Position numbers and translations under genes: made by a program. Below, piece by piece: positions 51,910 through 62,595 of a stretch of DNA of 64,000 bases (the stretch's first letter is position 1; the number at the start of each line of letters is the position of its first letter). The notes beneath the pieces are model-generated. The model saw only the letters and a program-made list of their open reading frames with translations, did not search any database and was not told where the DNA came from. Origin of the DNA: Leishmania martiniquensis (taxonomy: Eukaryota; Euglenozoa; Kinetoplastea; Trypanosomatida; Trypanosomatidae); NCBI RefSeq assembly GCF_017916325.1, contig NC_090160.1, positions 5,001 to 69,000 on the forward strand. The letters run 5' to 3'.

Positions 51910-52608
51910 TCACTTGTTCACCAGAGCGGTGATGCCGAACTCGTAAGACTGCGGATTAAGCTCCATGCGCTCCTGAATAGCTGCGGCTGCCGCGTTGAGG
52001 AAAGATGCGTTGTCGGTGCAGTAACTATGCAGCGTCGGATTTTCCTTACGCCCATCCAGCTCGACACAACGCCCGCCGGCGTGAATGAAGCAGACGAAGT
52101 GCAGGTCGATTTCTGCGCCTCCATCTCCGTTTGCAGTGGCGCCCTCTTGCGCTGCAGCACCGTGAGCGTTGGCGAGACGTTCGTCTTCGGCAACACGTTC
52201 GCCCAACGTCTTGGGATCCACCGTCACTGACGAAGGCTTCGCCCACTCACTGTCGAGAATGCTGCCCGCACACACCTCGCCAATCTTATCGCGATTGTTA
52301 AGAAGCGCATGGACGATGGCAACGGTGCCGCACATGTTCGGCACACGCTGGTGCGTGAAAAAAAACGGATGCGCTTTGCGAAACGCCGCAACTTCATCCC
52401 TCTGGGCCGCCTGCTGCTCAGCAATGCGTTTTTCGGTGGCGGTGCAGATTGGGTACACGAGCAGGACGGCGTGAACCGGCGAAGGAACCATCTGCAGCAG
52501 GTCGTCCGATGTGCCGTACACGTCTACAAACTGCGCCTTCGCCTCTGCGATACCCAAGGCGGTCATGTAACGGTTCATTACCGTTGGGTTGCTCTCCAGG
52601 GGGAGCAT
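51910..52608 (-). CDS. UCHL3: Ubiquitin C-terminal hydrolase, UCH-L3 type
   Basis: 232 residues from the ATG at 52606-52608. The start LPLESNPTVMNRYM aligns with the human UCHL3 N-terminus. The peptidase C12 residues are all present: oxyanion Gln87, nucleophile Cys93 in NMCGT, His170 in DLHF and Asp185 in ELDGRK. A crossover loop of about 35 residues (135-165) is longer and Ala/Gly-rich compared with human. UCHL3 removes small adducts from ubiquitin or Nedd8 C-termini in the cytosol. The gene has a 533-bp repeat directly in its 3' flank, which could affect mRNA stability. Confidence 0.95.
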   Translation of the reverse strand: MLPLESNPTVMNRYMTALGIAEAKAQFVDVYGTSDDLLQMVPSPVHAVLLVYPICTATEKRIAEQQAAQRDEVAAFRKAHPFFFTHQRVPNMCGTVAIVHALLNNRDKIGEVCAGSILDSEWAKPSSVTVDPKTLGERVAEDERLANAHGAAAQEGATANGDGGAEIDLHFVCFIHAGGRCVELDGRKENPTLHSYCTDNASFLNAAAAAIQERMELNPQSYEFGITALVNK

Positions 52609-53797
52609 GGCAGGGCAACGGTCACGACAGCGGAACAGAGAGGCGAGGGGTGGGAACGAAAGGACGCGGAGAAGCGAACGACAGGTAAATGAGCAGGGCG
52701 GTGGGGGGAGGAAGGGCGGAGATGAGGTGGACGCAGGCGCGGTCGTCCAATCGAGGGCAGCCAGCGGATGGTAAGCGAGTCGAAAGACCTTTTGTGTGGC
52801 AGTCGGAGGGGAGGAGAGAGGGGCGAAGCCGAAACGGTAATGGTGAGAAGAGACGCAAGTTTCTCTTCAACTGGGTAGAGAGAAACCGTTGGCCTGATGA
52901 GTGCGTGCTGCTCGGACGAATAGGGTGGCAACAAGACGCTGCGGAGGCCCGCGCGCTTTGGTGGGCTCAACGCCTTCCAGACTGCGCCGCCGCTTGTGCA
53001 CAGTGAGCCCCATACGTACAGAGAGGGTGCCTTGCAAGGGAGAGGATCCAAAGGCGGCAGCGGGAGGACGCGAGGTGTCTTCAGCGATGGGTTCACCCCC
53101 CCTCCCATATCGCGAAGAACAGAAGCGAATCGCCGGTCGTTGCACGCACGTGCTCCCCCGCCCTCCTCCTTTGCACCCGATTTGAGTGGCTGCATTATGT
53201 ACCAGATCAAAAAGAAGCTGTAGACACAGAGCGCGAGGAGGCAGGGGGGAGCGCCGACCCGAGCACTACGCCTTGGCGCTACGGACGCATTGAGTGTCTT
53301 GCTCCCAAACCGAGCCGCAGCAGCCGCAAGGGCACTGGGTTCTTCTCACTGATCTTCATGTCTCCCTAAGCCGAGGCGAATGCAGTCAGAACGTGAGCGT
53401 GTGTGTGCCTGTCTTCGGAGTAGAGCCTTGAGGAGGGAACGCCGTACGCTGGGCACACACGGTTAAGCATACGATGCAGACAAAAAAACAGAAAGAGACT
53501 CGACTGTGCAGCTGTGCCGCCTGCTGCGTGCCAGCAAGTGGGGGTAACTCTTTGATGAGTTGCGGGGAAAACATTTGAACCCTTCACAGCGCGCTGGTCG
53601 GACTGTTTCTGCTGTCCATGTTGTCCTTCCGCCCGCTCTCGTGTGCCTCTGTCTCTCTCTCGCTCTTTCGCCCACCATGACTGTTCGAGTGTATGTACAT
53701 TAGTTCCTCACAAAAGTCCGAGCATATCACCTTCGTTGCATCACTGCTGTCTCGGGCAGCAGCAGCCACCTCCTCCGTGGATACTCCGCATTTCCCT
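52609..53797. other. Intergenic, 1.2 kb
   Basis: Plus-strand purine-rich sequence at 52620-52850 gives a long minus-strand pyrimidine region ahead of UCHL3. No gene is supported. Confidence 0.45.
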
Positions 53798-56700
53798 CTA
53801 AAGAAGTGCCTTCAAGTCCGGCTCGGTCTCGCGGCTTACTTTGCTGATGTCAATGGTCGCCTCACAAACTGGGCACACGAGCGTCGCCTTCAGTCGAGTC
53901 AGCAGGGCTGAGTAGGTAGCAGGGAAGTCGCAGCACGGCGTCGTGGTGTAGTCGTTCCGCACGATGTGCTTGCCCGTCACAATGCAGAAAGGGATAGTGT
54001 TCTTGCAGGCCCCGCAGTCAAGTTCCGTCTCGGGCACCGGCGCGTCACAGTAGGGGCACGGCGCCGTTGGCTCCACCGGGTCGTCCGCGTTGTCCTTGCT
54101 GTGGCGGCGCACGATACCCTCAATCTTCTTGCGCGATTTTTCTGTCATCTCTGTCCGGTACTTCTCGTTCTGCACAAGATAGCAGGCGTACTCGAAGGCA
54201 GACTTGTTGAAGTTGGACTTGACGCACTGCAGCACGGTGGCGGTGATGATGGCGACAATGTGCTTCGGGAACTTTTGTATGTTGCGCGACACGCGCAGCA
54301 GCATGCGGCACGCCGTGTCTTCGTCGCGCATGATTTTGAGCAGGTCTTTGACGATGATGTACGCGTGCAGTAGCATCAGTGTGCGGCGCAGGTCGTTCGG
54401 CACCCGTATGCTCTTCCCCTGAAGAATGCGGTACGCCTCCACGAGGGTCTTGTGCGCGTTCTTGTAGTTGCCCATCTCCTGCTCCTTTGCTGCGATAATG
54501 ACCGAGGTCTTGGCCGCCTTCTCGTAGCTGCCCATAGCTAGGTAGAGCTTGAAGATGTACGACGGGTCCTTCGGCTCGCCGTCCGTCTCGCCCATGAGGT
54601 AGTCGATGAACTTATTCGTCAGGCTGTCGCTATGTGCTCTGCCCACTACCTCCACTGCCTTCTCGATGTCCTCAGGCTGCCCCGACTCGAGGTACTTCTT
54701 GAGAGCCTTTGCGTAGTTGCCGCCGATGTGGTAGTACATCCCAGCCTGCCCGGGCTTACCGTCGCTGTCGTAGTACTCCGCAATCATTGTGAAGTCTGCC
54801 TGATTCGCGATCGGGGCTACACCGTCCTTCAGCTGCACCTGATTCAGCAAGGCGCTCTCAAAGTGGAACATGCAGTCATGCACCTTCGCCAGCTCAAAGG
54901 CCTCCGCCAGCGACTTGGCCAGCACCAGGAACTCGACCGCCGTGCCGTAGTCCTTCTGAATTTTGCATTTTTTCGCCACGAGGGCGGCCGCATTGGCGGA
55001 GCGGGTCTGCCGCACAATGACGTAGGCGCCGTGGAGGTCATTCAGCTTGTCCAGCCGCAGCCGCACCGCGTTGTCCCAATCCTCGGCTTGCAGGTAGGCT
55101 TTTTCGGCCTCCGCAAAGGCCCCGTCGGCCTCCATGCCATGTGCGTAGATGCCGATGATGTTGCGCGACTTGATGAGAGGCAGCAGGCGTGCCGCCGCCT
55201 TCAGGTTTTTGCAGCGCTCGATGTAGAGGGTCGCCGCCCGCTCAAGTTCGCCGGCCTTCTCGTAGAGCTGCGCCGCCTCCTCGTGCTGGTGATTTTCCTC
55301 GCAAAGCTTTGCGCAGTCCGTCACAAACGACATATCCGTCGACTCCTTTGCAATCCTCATCGCGTCAGCGATATTTCCAGTGCGAATCTGACAGCGGGCC
55401 GCACCCTGCCGGCACTGCTCGTTGTGCCGCTCCACCTCCTGTACACTCACCGAAAGCTGCGTGCTCGCATGGCCGGTCGGCACCTTGCGGTGGCCTTGCT
55501 GAAACATCTCCTGTGCCTTCGCGTACTCACCGCGGTACTCCAGCTGCTGCGCATACTCGCGCGAGATGACGGGCACCTCCTCCGGCGCAAGCTGCTCTGC
55601 TAGGGCGAGGGCGCGCTCCCACTGCATCATGTCTCGCCGCATCTCCAACGCGCAGAGCGGCTGCGAAGAGCGAAGAAAGAAGTTCTGCGCGTCCTTCATG
55701 TACCCCATGATCATCGACACGTGTCCGAGGAGCAAGTTTTTCTCGTGAATGTGGCGAATCTTCTCTAGGCACAGCACCAGGCTCGGCTGGGACAACTGTC
55801 TGTAGACGCGGATGGCCAGCTCCACGTCCAGCATGTGCAGCGCCTTCACCGCCAGGTCCTCGGCCTCCTGCGGCGTGGAAATATTGTTCGACGACCACCG
55901 CAGCCGATTCAGCGAGAAGTTGTTGTAAAACGCCTCGGCATTGGGGGTTCTCAAATAGATGTTACTGTGCGTGCGCAGCGGCACTGACTCCAGCGTCCCG
56001 TTGGGCAGCTGGCACACGACCGCGCCACGAAAAAGTGTGATGGGGGTGCAGTCGGGTGGCAGTGGCGTGTACAGGTTGGTGTTGCTGCTCTCCTTCACCA
56101 GAACCGACTCGCACGTCGCGCCGTGACGGCTGTGGGGGGTGTTCACAAATGTCACGCACTTCTGGCCGTCGTGTGTGATGAAGACCGTTGCATCTGCCTG
56201 GTCCCACAGCACTATCTTGTGATCTGCCTCAGAGCCCTCTGCCCGGTTCGCCACCTCCGTCACGAGATTCAGGTGGAAGAGGCCGTTGCTTTCATCCATG
56301 TAGGCGACGCGCGTGCAGGCGGGGTTCGGAAAGGCGCGCTTAAGGCCCGTGTTGCACGTGAACGCGGCCACTTGCTGGAGGTTGTGCAGCGCGTAGACAC
56401 TTACGCGACTTATCGTGGCGTATATGAAAAATGTTTCGGAGAGGCCGGTGGACACGAGGCGCGTGTCGCCGCTTTGCGGGAAAAAGACCGGGGCAGCGGC
56501 CTGGGGGGTGTCGCGGATGGGACTCAGCTGCACTCGTCCCTCGTACACCACCGCCGCCAACTGCGAGTTCACCTTCAGCTCGGTGACCGCTGACGGATAC
56601 TCCATAGTGCGCAGCAACCCCGAGCGCGCCTGCTGTGGCGAGTCGGACGAATTCTTGGTTGGCTCTGTCATGGGGTAGGGAAGGCTATTGGGGATGAAGT

Positions 56701-57928
56701 ACTCGTAGTAGGACACCCGGTTATTCGTGCCGATGCCGAGCATCGCCATTCCAGCGGCCATGAAGGTCGGTTCGCTATTCACTGGCACCGTGCAGACGAC
56801 GCGGTTGTCCTGCAGGTTCTTCACCCCGATCGTGCGGGTGGAAATGAAAGAAAAGACGAGTGTGCCGTACGACGCGCTGACGTTCAACACGTTCAGTGTG
56901 AACGCGGTAGTGCTGCCGTGACTAGTGCCAACAAGCAGCTGTTGGCCGTCCCTCGACCACTGCAGCCACACCGGCTCGCCGTCGTTCAACTCCATCGTCG
57001 CCTCGTCGCCGGTGGCAACGATACCGTCGTCATGGACGCGCAAGAGGCGCACGCACTTCTCCGCTACAGCCGCGACGAGACCGCTGCCCTCGCCAAAGTT
57101 CACCATGTGCACGACGCTGGACGATAGCCGGACGCTGCTGCGCAGCCGTACCTCGCTGCCGGCCAGGTCCAAGAGCCCCACCACGCCACTTTTGAACCCA
57201 GCAATGAACTCGCCGTTGACGCCAGCCGTCAGGCATGTTATTGGGCCCAGCTCACTATTGAACTGGCCTGCTGCCGTTTCGAAGGTACGAGGGTCGACCA
57301 TCAGCACCGCGCTGCGAAGATTCACGGCGGCGAGGCTCAAGCCCCTAGGCGAACTGGTCGTCACGGAAACACATAGCGACTGCGGTGTAGCGGGCAGCGG
57401 AATTGTCGTGAGCCTGCTGCCTTCGGCGTCAGAAATGGACAGAGTACGGTCTTCGGAGATTACGAGGAGACGGCTGTCCGGCACGGACGTCCAAACGCCG
57501 GAGAGAACCTGCTGCGTGTGCGCCTCCGCCACCGGCACCAGTCGCAGCGTTCTGCGGTTGTACAGCACCAACTTACCGCTCTTCGCGCCCACAGCGAGCT
57601 GTGGCTGCGCATGGGACCAGCAGATGAAGCACAGGTCATTCAACTTTGTGTCTATGGTGTCGCTTTGGCGTGTGCGATGTGTGTACAAGTGCACCAGCGA
57701 CGAGGTGTTCGTGATGATGGCGAGAGTGTCGCTGCCGCACTCCCACGCCATGCTCACCACACCCGGCATCGAGAATTGATGCTCCACCTGACCCGCCTTG
57801 GTGAGAATGAGCACACGCCCTTTCGAGCCGCTCACCGCTATCAGCGGTGCGGATGGGTGCAATGCCCGCACGGCATGACCCTGGCCCACGTCTGCGTTAG
57901 AAATGACAAACTGCTGCGTTAGCCCCAT
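53798..57928 (-). CDS. IFT144: Intraflagellar transport protein 144 (WDR19), IFT-A subunit
   Basis: 1376 residues from the ATG at 57926-57928. Upstream the frame opens only with GTG. The N-terminal half holds two beta-propellers (about 10-330 and 340-640) with WD-type strands. A TPR-like solenoid (about 700-1260) follows, with the family stretch VELAIRVYRQLSQPSLVLCL and ALEMRRDMMQWERALALAEQ, which align closely with human WDR19. A C-terminal zinc-binding region has Cys pairs at 1291/1294, 1305/1308, 1332/1333 and 1352/1355. IFT144 is a core subunit of the IFT-A complex for retrograde transport and membrane-protein entry into the flagellum. The length equals human WDR19 (about 1340). Confidence 0.97.
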   Translation of the reverse strand: MGLTQQFVISNADVGQGHAVRALHPSAPLIAVSGSKGRVLILTKAGQVEHQFSMPGVVSMAWECGSDTLAIITNTSSLVHLYTHRTRQSDTIDTKLNDLCFICWSHAQPQLAVGAKSGKLVLYNRRTLRLVPVAEAHTQQVLSGVWTSVPDSRLLVISEDRTLSISDAEGSRLTTIPLPATPQSLCVSVTTSSPRGLSLAAVNLRSAVLMVDPRTFETAAGQFNSELGPITCLTAGVNGEFIAGFKSGVVGLLDLAGSEVRLRSSVRLSSSVVHMVNFGEGSGLVAAVAEKCVRLLRVHDDGIVATGDEATMELNDGEPVWLQWSRDGQQLLVGTSHGSTTAFTLNVLNVSASYGTLVFSFISTRTIGVKNLQDNRVVCTVPVNSEPTFMAAGMAMLGIGTNNRVSYYEYFIPNSLPYPMTEPTKNSSDSPQQARSGLLRTMEYPSAVTELKVNSQLAAVVYEGRVQLSPIRDTPQAAAPVFFPQSGDTRLVSTGLSETFFIYATISRVSVYALHNLQQVAAFTCNTGLKRAFPNPACTRVAYMDESNGLFHLNLVTEVANRAEGSEADHKIVLWDQADATVFITHDGQKCVTFVNTPHSRHGATCESVLVKESSNTNLYTPLPPDCTPITLFRGAVVCQLPNGTLESVPLRTHSNIYLRTPNAEAFYNNFSLNRLRWSSNNISTPQEAEDLAVKALHMLDVELAIRVYRQLSQPSLVLCLEKIRHIHEKNLLLGHVSMIMGYMKDAQNFFLRSSQPLCALEMRRDMMQWERALALAEQLAPEEVPVISREYAQQLEYRGEYAKAQEMFQQGHRKVPTGHASTQLSVSVQEVERHNEQCRQGAARCQIRTGNIADAMRIAKESTDMSFVTDCAKLCEENHQHEEAAQLYEKAGELERAATLYIERCKNLKAAARLLPLIKSRNIIGIYAHGMEADGAFAEAEKAYLQAEDWDNAVRLRLDKLNDLHGAYVIVRQTRSANAAALVAKKCKIQKDYGTAVEFLVLAKSLAEAFELAKVHDCMFHFESALLNQVQLKDGVAPIANQADFTMIAEYYDSDGKPGQAGMYYHIGGNYAKALKKYLESGQPEDIEKAVEVVGRAHSDSLTNKFIDYLMGETDGEPKDPSYIFKLYLAMGSYEKAAKTSVIIAAKEQEMGNYKNAHKTLVEAYRILQGKSIRVPNDLRRTLMLLHAYIIVKDLLKIMRDEDTACRMLLRVSRNIQKFPKHIVAIITATVLQCVKSNFNKSAFEYACYLVQNEKYRTEMTEKSRKKIEGIVRRHSKDNADDPVEPTAPCPYCDAPVPETELDCGACKNTIPFCIVTGKHIVRNDYTTTPCCDFPATYSALLTRLKATLVCPVCEATIDISKVSRETEPDLKALL

Positions 57929-60247
57929 TGCGCGGTGCGGGGCAAAAACGACCCGATGATGCAGAAGCGTCAGCAACACAACGCTCACAGGGGTGTGGGG
58001 GAGGGGGGGTCCCGCCTTTGGCCGGGTCGAAGACTGGATGGACCCCCGCACACGCCGCGCGGCAGATGAGTACCCAAATGCGCAAAGACAAGGGAAGGAA
58101 TAAAAAAGGCGCTACGCGAGTCACGGGAGCGAACCCCTCCGAGTCAGATCTCAGGGATGCTCTCTCTCTCTCTCGCTCACACCCACACCCACACTCGCAC
58201 ACACACGCACACACGTCTCGCTCCTCTGTGACGAACGAGAAGACAGAGGGTGGGAAAGAGCGGCGCCCTCTTAGGCGGCGTGCCCGTCCTTAAGACGCGT
58301 ACTTGACCGTCAGAGATTCTTCCCCCCGGTTTGCTAAGCAAACTCCTTGCGAGGTGAAAAAAAAGAGTAACAAGCGGTGTCTGGAGTATACGAATGGGCC
58401 ACGCCTCTACCAGTCGAGCGTGAGACGTTGAGATCTGCTCCACCTCCTGCAGGCGCTCCTAAACTCCAATCTATGCCCGAAACGAGAAAGGAACTAACTG
58501 CTGTGACTACAGTACGCTAGCGAATGTGCCCAGCACGTGGTGAGGCAGATAGAGGAGGCCGGAAGAGCATGGAGAGCATCGATAGGCACTAAGTGATGCA
58601 CACAGGTAGGTCCGGCTAGGCAGAAACCCGACGCCTTCTTCCTCTTCTCCCTATGTGAAGAGGAGCAGACGAGGCTCAAGAGGCTCTGGCATAACGATCG
58701 ACTCTGTAACGCCTCCTTCGGCGTGCGCGGCAAAGGCTAGTGGCAGCCTTCGCAGCCATTCTGGAGACACACACGCAGGCCGTCAGTGTGGAAACCTTCC
58801 GAGATCGACACTAGCGGCAATGCTCACAGCGTGCCGCACTGGCAGAGAGGACAGACCAAACACGAGATGGAGCCGCCCGCACCCGCTTCTTTCTGGGATG
58901 CTCCCCTTTGGTTGGCGTCCTCCCTTCTTCGGTTTCGTTTCTCTTTCGTGTTTTTTGTATAATTACCCGCAACAGAAGTCAAGCTGCAATGAGTGCCGCG
59001 GCAGGCACACGCACACACACTCACACACACAAACATGAAGTGAGAGAAAGACACAGACAGAGAGAGGGGGGCACACGCGGAGACAAAACGGACGAGTAAC
59101 GAAGAAGAGAGAGCAGAAACTCGCCAACAGTAGGAGGCACCAGAGAACGTTAGAGACGGCAAGTGCGCTGGAAAGGAGCCGCAGCGAGAAAAGCAGCCTC
59201 GACGAGTGTGCGATTCGGCACGTCAAGCACACTAGACGGGAGATTCCTCCTTCCACGCGCACAGCAGGATCCCAACTCTCAGTAGCCGCAATACGCTCCA
59301 CCGCTCACGACTGCCACACATCACCACACCTCTCTGCCGCCGCGGCAACTCGACGTACATTCCCAGCGCACATGCCCGCACGTTTGTCCCTCGCCCTCTC
59401 CCCGCTACCTGGCGTGCCCCTCTCACTCTCTCTCGCTGCCCTCCAAAAGACGCGCGCTCTATCATCGCGCCGCACTGCACAGGCGCCACACCGTCGGAGC
59501 ACCGCCTCGGCCTCAGGCGCCTCTCCTCAGCCCAGCCACGCCGCCGCCCCGCGCGTCGGCACATCCACCGTCACTCTCACATTCGGCGGGCTGCGAGCCG
59601 AGGCGCACCCCTCGGAGCGGCCTGAGCCGCTCCGGCGCACCGCCCACCGGCACCTCACCACGAGCAATACACCGATCGCATGTCCCCTGCGCCGCAGGTA
59701 CGCCACCCCGCGCCACCAACACAGGCGGTTCGGCTCCAGCGTGGATCAGGGCCGGTTTGGCTTCCACACGCCCCACCACCCACCTGCACGCACATACACA
59801 CACGCAGAGCGGGCCACACGGAGCCGCCACAGGCGCCGCGCGCAAGGCGAGGTGTGCGCTCGCCGTCATCCTAGACAGGGCCACACGCGCAGAGATAGCG
59901 AGAGACTCCAACTTTAGGAAGAAAGGATCTCGGAGGCTGTGCGCAAAAAGAGGCAATCCACCACACGAAGGGCATCGTGAAAGGCGAGTCGGCGACGAAG
60001 CAGAGGAGCCAGGCGAGAGAGGTAAAGAGGAAGGTAGTGCAAGGAATCTTGGCACAACGGGCAGCGACAACCTTGCCGAAAGGTTCTTCACAGATGAAGG
60101 CCATAATTCAGGCCGTATACCTCTGCCCACACACTAGGACCTATACACATCTATGTATCTCCGCCTAAGCTCCCCCATGCCGTGACCCTCACTCACGAGC
60201 AATACAGGCCCTGGCGTCGCCACCGCCGAGAATGAAGTGGGCGGGCA
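57929..60247. other. Intergenic, 2.3 kb, carrying the second 533-bp repeat copy
   Basis: Holds the repeat at 59362-59894, (CA)n at 58180-58215 and 59010-59035, and a purine-rich stretch at 59040-59070. No gene is supported. Confidence 0.55.
59362..59894. repeat. 533-bp dispersed repeat, copy B (SIDER2-like)
   Basis: The partner of 51321-51853, in the same orientation. It begins about 350 bases after the stop codon of the mitochondrial carrier gene (minus strand), so it is probably in that gene's 3'UTR. High identity between the copies suggests recent duplication or gene conversion. Confidence 0.8.
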
Positions 60248-61162
60248 TTACGAAGTTGACTTGCTGCTGGCACCGGCGGCTGAATACTCCCAGAGGGCAT
60301 TCACCTGCTCATACACTGCAATAAGCACGGCGTTGCCGGGAAAGGCCCGTACCGCAGTGACACTATAGCCGCGGAAGAGACCTCGCATGCCCTCCGTCTT
60401 GTACAGTCGCGCGCACGCCTGACGAAAATTGAGCTTGAGGTAGTCCGCTTTCATTGTTTGCTGCTTTGTCTTCACTGCATCGACAGGGTACGTGGTGGTC
60501 CAGAACGCGACACCGGCGCATCCGCCCCCAAGGAAGTGCACCCATGCTGGTGCCTCGTGGAACATCTGCCCCTCTGACAGGAAAGGCCGAATAACGGACT
60601 GGAATGCTAAAAAATAGAAGCCGCAGCCGATAGCTTCGCGCATCATCATGGCCGTGTGCCCGCGAAAGAGGCCACGGATACCGCGCCGCCGGTACGTGGC
60701 AGCGGCGCACTCGAGGGAGTTTTTGTAAATGCGCTCCTCTACCGGCAATGTATTCTGTATCTGCATTTTGCACTTTATGAGCTCAGCCGGGGTGAGTACT
60801 TGCGAAACGACAACACCGCCAACGGCACCGGCCACCGACACTGCCCAATACGGCTCCCGATTGGAGGGGCCGCAGTGGCCGTACGTGACTTTCTGAAATC
60901 CCTCAATGGCGGAGCGGTACGAAACAAATAAAAGCGCATTTTCCAGCGCCGCGCCAATGACCGGGGCGGGTAGTCCACGGAAAAAGCCGTTGACAATCCC
61001 CTCCTCTTTTGAAATTGCTCGGATGCACTGCAGAACTCCTCCATAGCGCTTCCCGTCGTCCTGCAAGCGCACCTTGATCGTATCCATCGGGTATTCGATC
61101 ACTGTTGCACTCGCCCCACCCAGCGAGCCGGCCACCATCTCGCGGGCGTCATCGGTGCTCAT
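60248..61162 (-). CDS. Mitochondrial carrier protein (SLC25; carnitine/ornithine-type)
   Basis: 304 residues from the ATG at 61160-61162. The longer frame opens upstream with GTG and runs through a pyrimidine-rich leader. Three tandem repeats carry the carrier signature: PMDTIKVR (25-32), PAELIKCK (125-132) and PVDAVKTK (226-233), and six membrane helices are expected. The GLFRGYSVTAVRAFPGNA stretch (261-278) and the MREAIGCG segment (174-181) are typical of the SLC25A15/A20/A29 subgroup, which transports ornithine, carnitine or basic amino acids across the inner membrane. The substrate cannot be fixed from the sequence. The length is normal. Confidence 0.92.
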   Translation of the reverse strand: MSTDDAREMVAGSLGGASATVIEYPMDTIKVRLQDDGKRYGGVLQCIRAISKEEGIVNGFFRGLPAPVIGAALENALLFVSYRSAIEGFQKVTYGHCGPSNREPYWAVSVAGAVGGVVVSQVLTPAELIKCKMQIQNTLPVEERIYKNSLECAAATYRRRGIRGLFRGHTAMMMREAIGCGFYFLAFQSVIRPFLSEGQMFHEAPAWVHFLGGGCAGVAFWTTTYPVDAVKTKQQTMKADYLKLNFRQACARLYKTEGMRGLFRGYSVTAVRAFPGNAVLIAVYEQVNALWEYSAAGASSKSTS

Positions 61163-62551
61163 TCGCGAAGAGTCGCGATGGAATCGCACGAAATGGAAGC
61201 GCCGGAGCTCACGTACACACACGGACTCCCCCGCGCCCCACCCCGCCGCAAACACACCGACAGAAACACGCACACACACACACACAGACACGGAGAGAGA
61301 GAAGCCACGACAAAGAAAAGGTGATGAGAGAACAAACCGCACCCGCCACCTGGGGGAGAGGAGGAAGACCGTCCGAAGGTGAAGAAGAACGAATGGGCAG
61401 CGACGGAGAATGAAATCTCTCCTGCTGCCTGAGGAGACGGAGAGAAGGGGTGCCGACGAGTAAAGAGGAAAAGGAGAAGAGAGAGATGAGGAGGAAAGGG
61501 GCGCGCGGTGGTGGCGGCGTGCCACCGCTTACGTTGGTGGGCCTGTGCTCGAGTCACACCGGTGCTGTGAATGAGCCGGCGAGTGCGAGCGCCTGTATCT
61601 GCGCTGCCGAAAAAACTGACCTCACGCCTGGGTACGGTATCTCAGCCGGCCACACAACCACACACTTACACTCACAGACACACCAAAAAAGAGGGGGATC
61701 ACAAGGAAAAGGCTACGAAGCGAAGAGGGGCCATTTAGACGTCACCCGGGAGCGAAAGACAGCGCCACACCGCCCAATCCAGCGCACCAGTGTGTGTGTG
61801 TATGTGTGTGTCCGTACGCCGCGAAGAAAAAAGAAGGAGACAAAAACTTCGTCGTTTAGGGGTTTTATGTAAGGGAGTGAATTTGTGTGTGTGTGTGTGT
61901 GTTTGTCTCGAGCCGCCCGTGAGGGAAGGTGACGGGACAGGGAGAGCCAATAAAGCGCGAACGAAAGCGGCGACGAAAAAATAGTGAACAAGAGGAGGAG
62001 AGAGCCACAAGCGCTGCCTCCAGGGAGGTGAACAGAGAGAGAAGCACACAGACACGCGTTTGTCTTCAGCTACGGCGCAGATCGTTCTGTGTGGTGCGCA
62101 CGAATACTTTGTGTGTAGGTGTATGGAGAGAGAACGCTAGAGCAGCACAGCCAATGCTGTTCCGTTGATTGCGAGCTCTTCGTTGCTCGGATCGCTGCAA
62201 GCGCGTGCCCGTGCGCCAGTGTGGAGGAACACTTCGTCTGATGCGGGTGTACTACGGAACAAGAGAGAGGATCAGAAGAACCTTGCCGGGTACCTTCTGC
62301 CTATCAGTGACACGCCGTGAAGCAGCAGACGCACATGAAGGTGAGACGCAGCCAAGGAAAGAGGTAATAATGCCGTGTGGTCTCGTGGGCGGGTCACACC
62401 AGCAGGCACGCGCACACGCGCTTACACAAAAACAAATGCACACAAAGAGGCGACACAACCGCCAATGAAAACGGTAACTGAGCGGAACGCAAAGAAAAGG
62501 GAGAACACATGCAAACGAAAAAATCTGTGATTAGTGCGAGTGCGCAGCTGT

Positions 62552-62595
<44 letters not shown>

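Noticed and set aside
51310..52230. 306-codon plus-strand frame, with a similar one at 59372-59917
   Set aside because: Mostly inside the 533-bp repeat and then antisense to UCHL3. Openness on both strands reflects GC-rich repeat composition rather than a gene.
60248..61525. 425-residue version of the carrier starting at 61525
   Set aside because: Starts with GTG, and the extra 121 residues derive from a pyrimidine-rich leader. The carrier fold begins right after the ATG at 61162.
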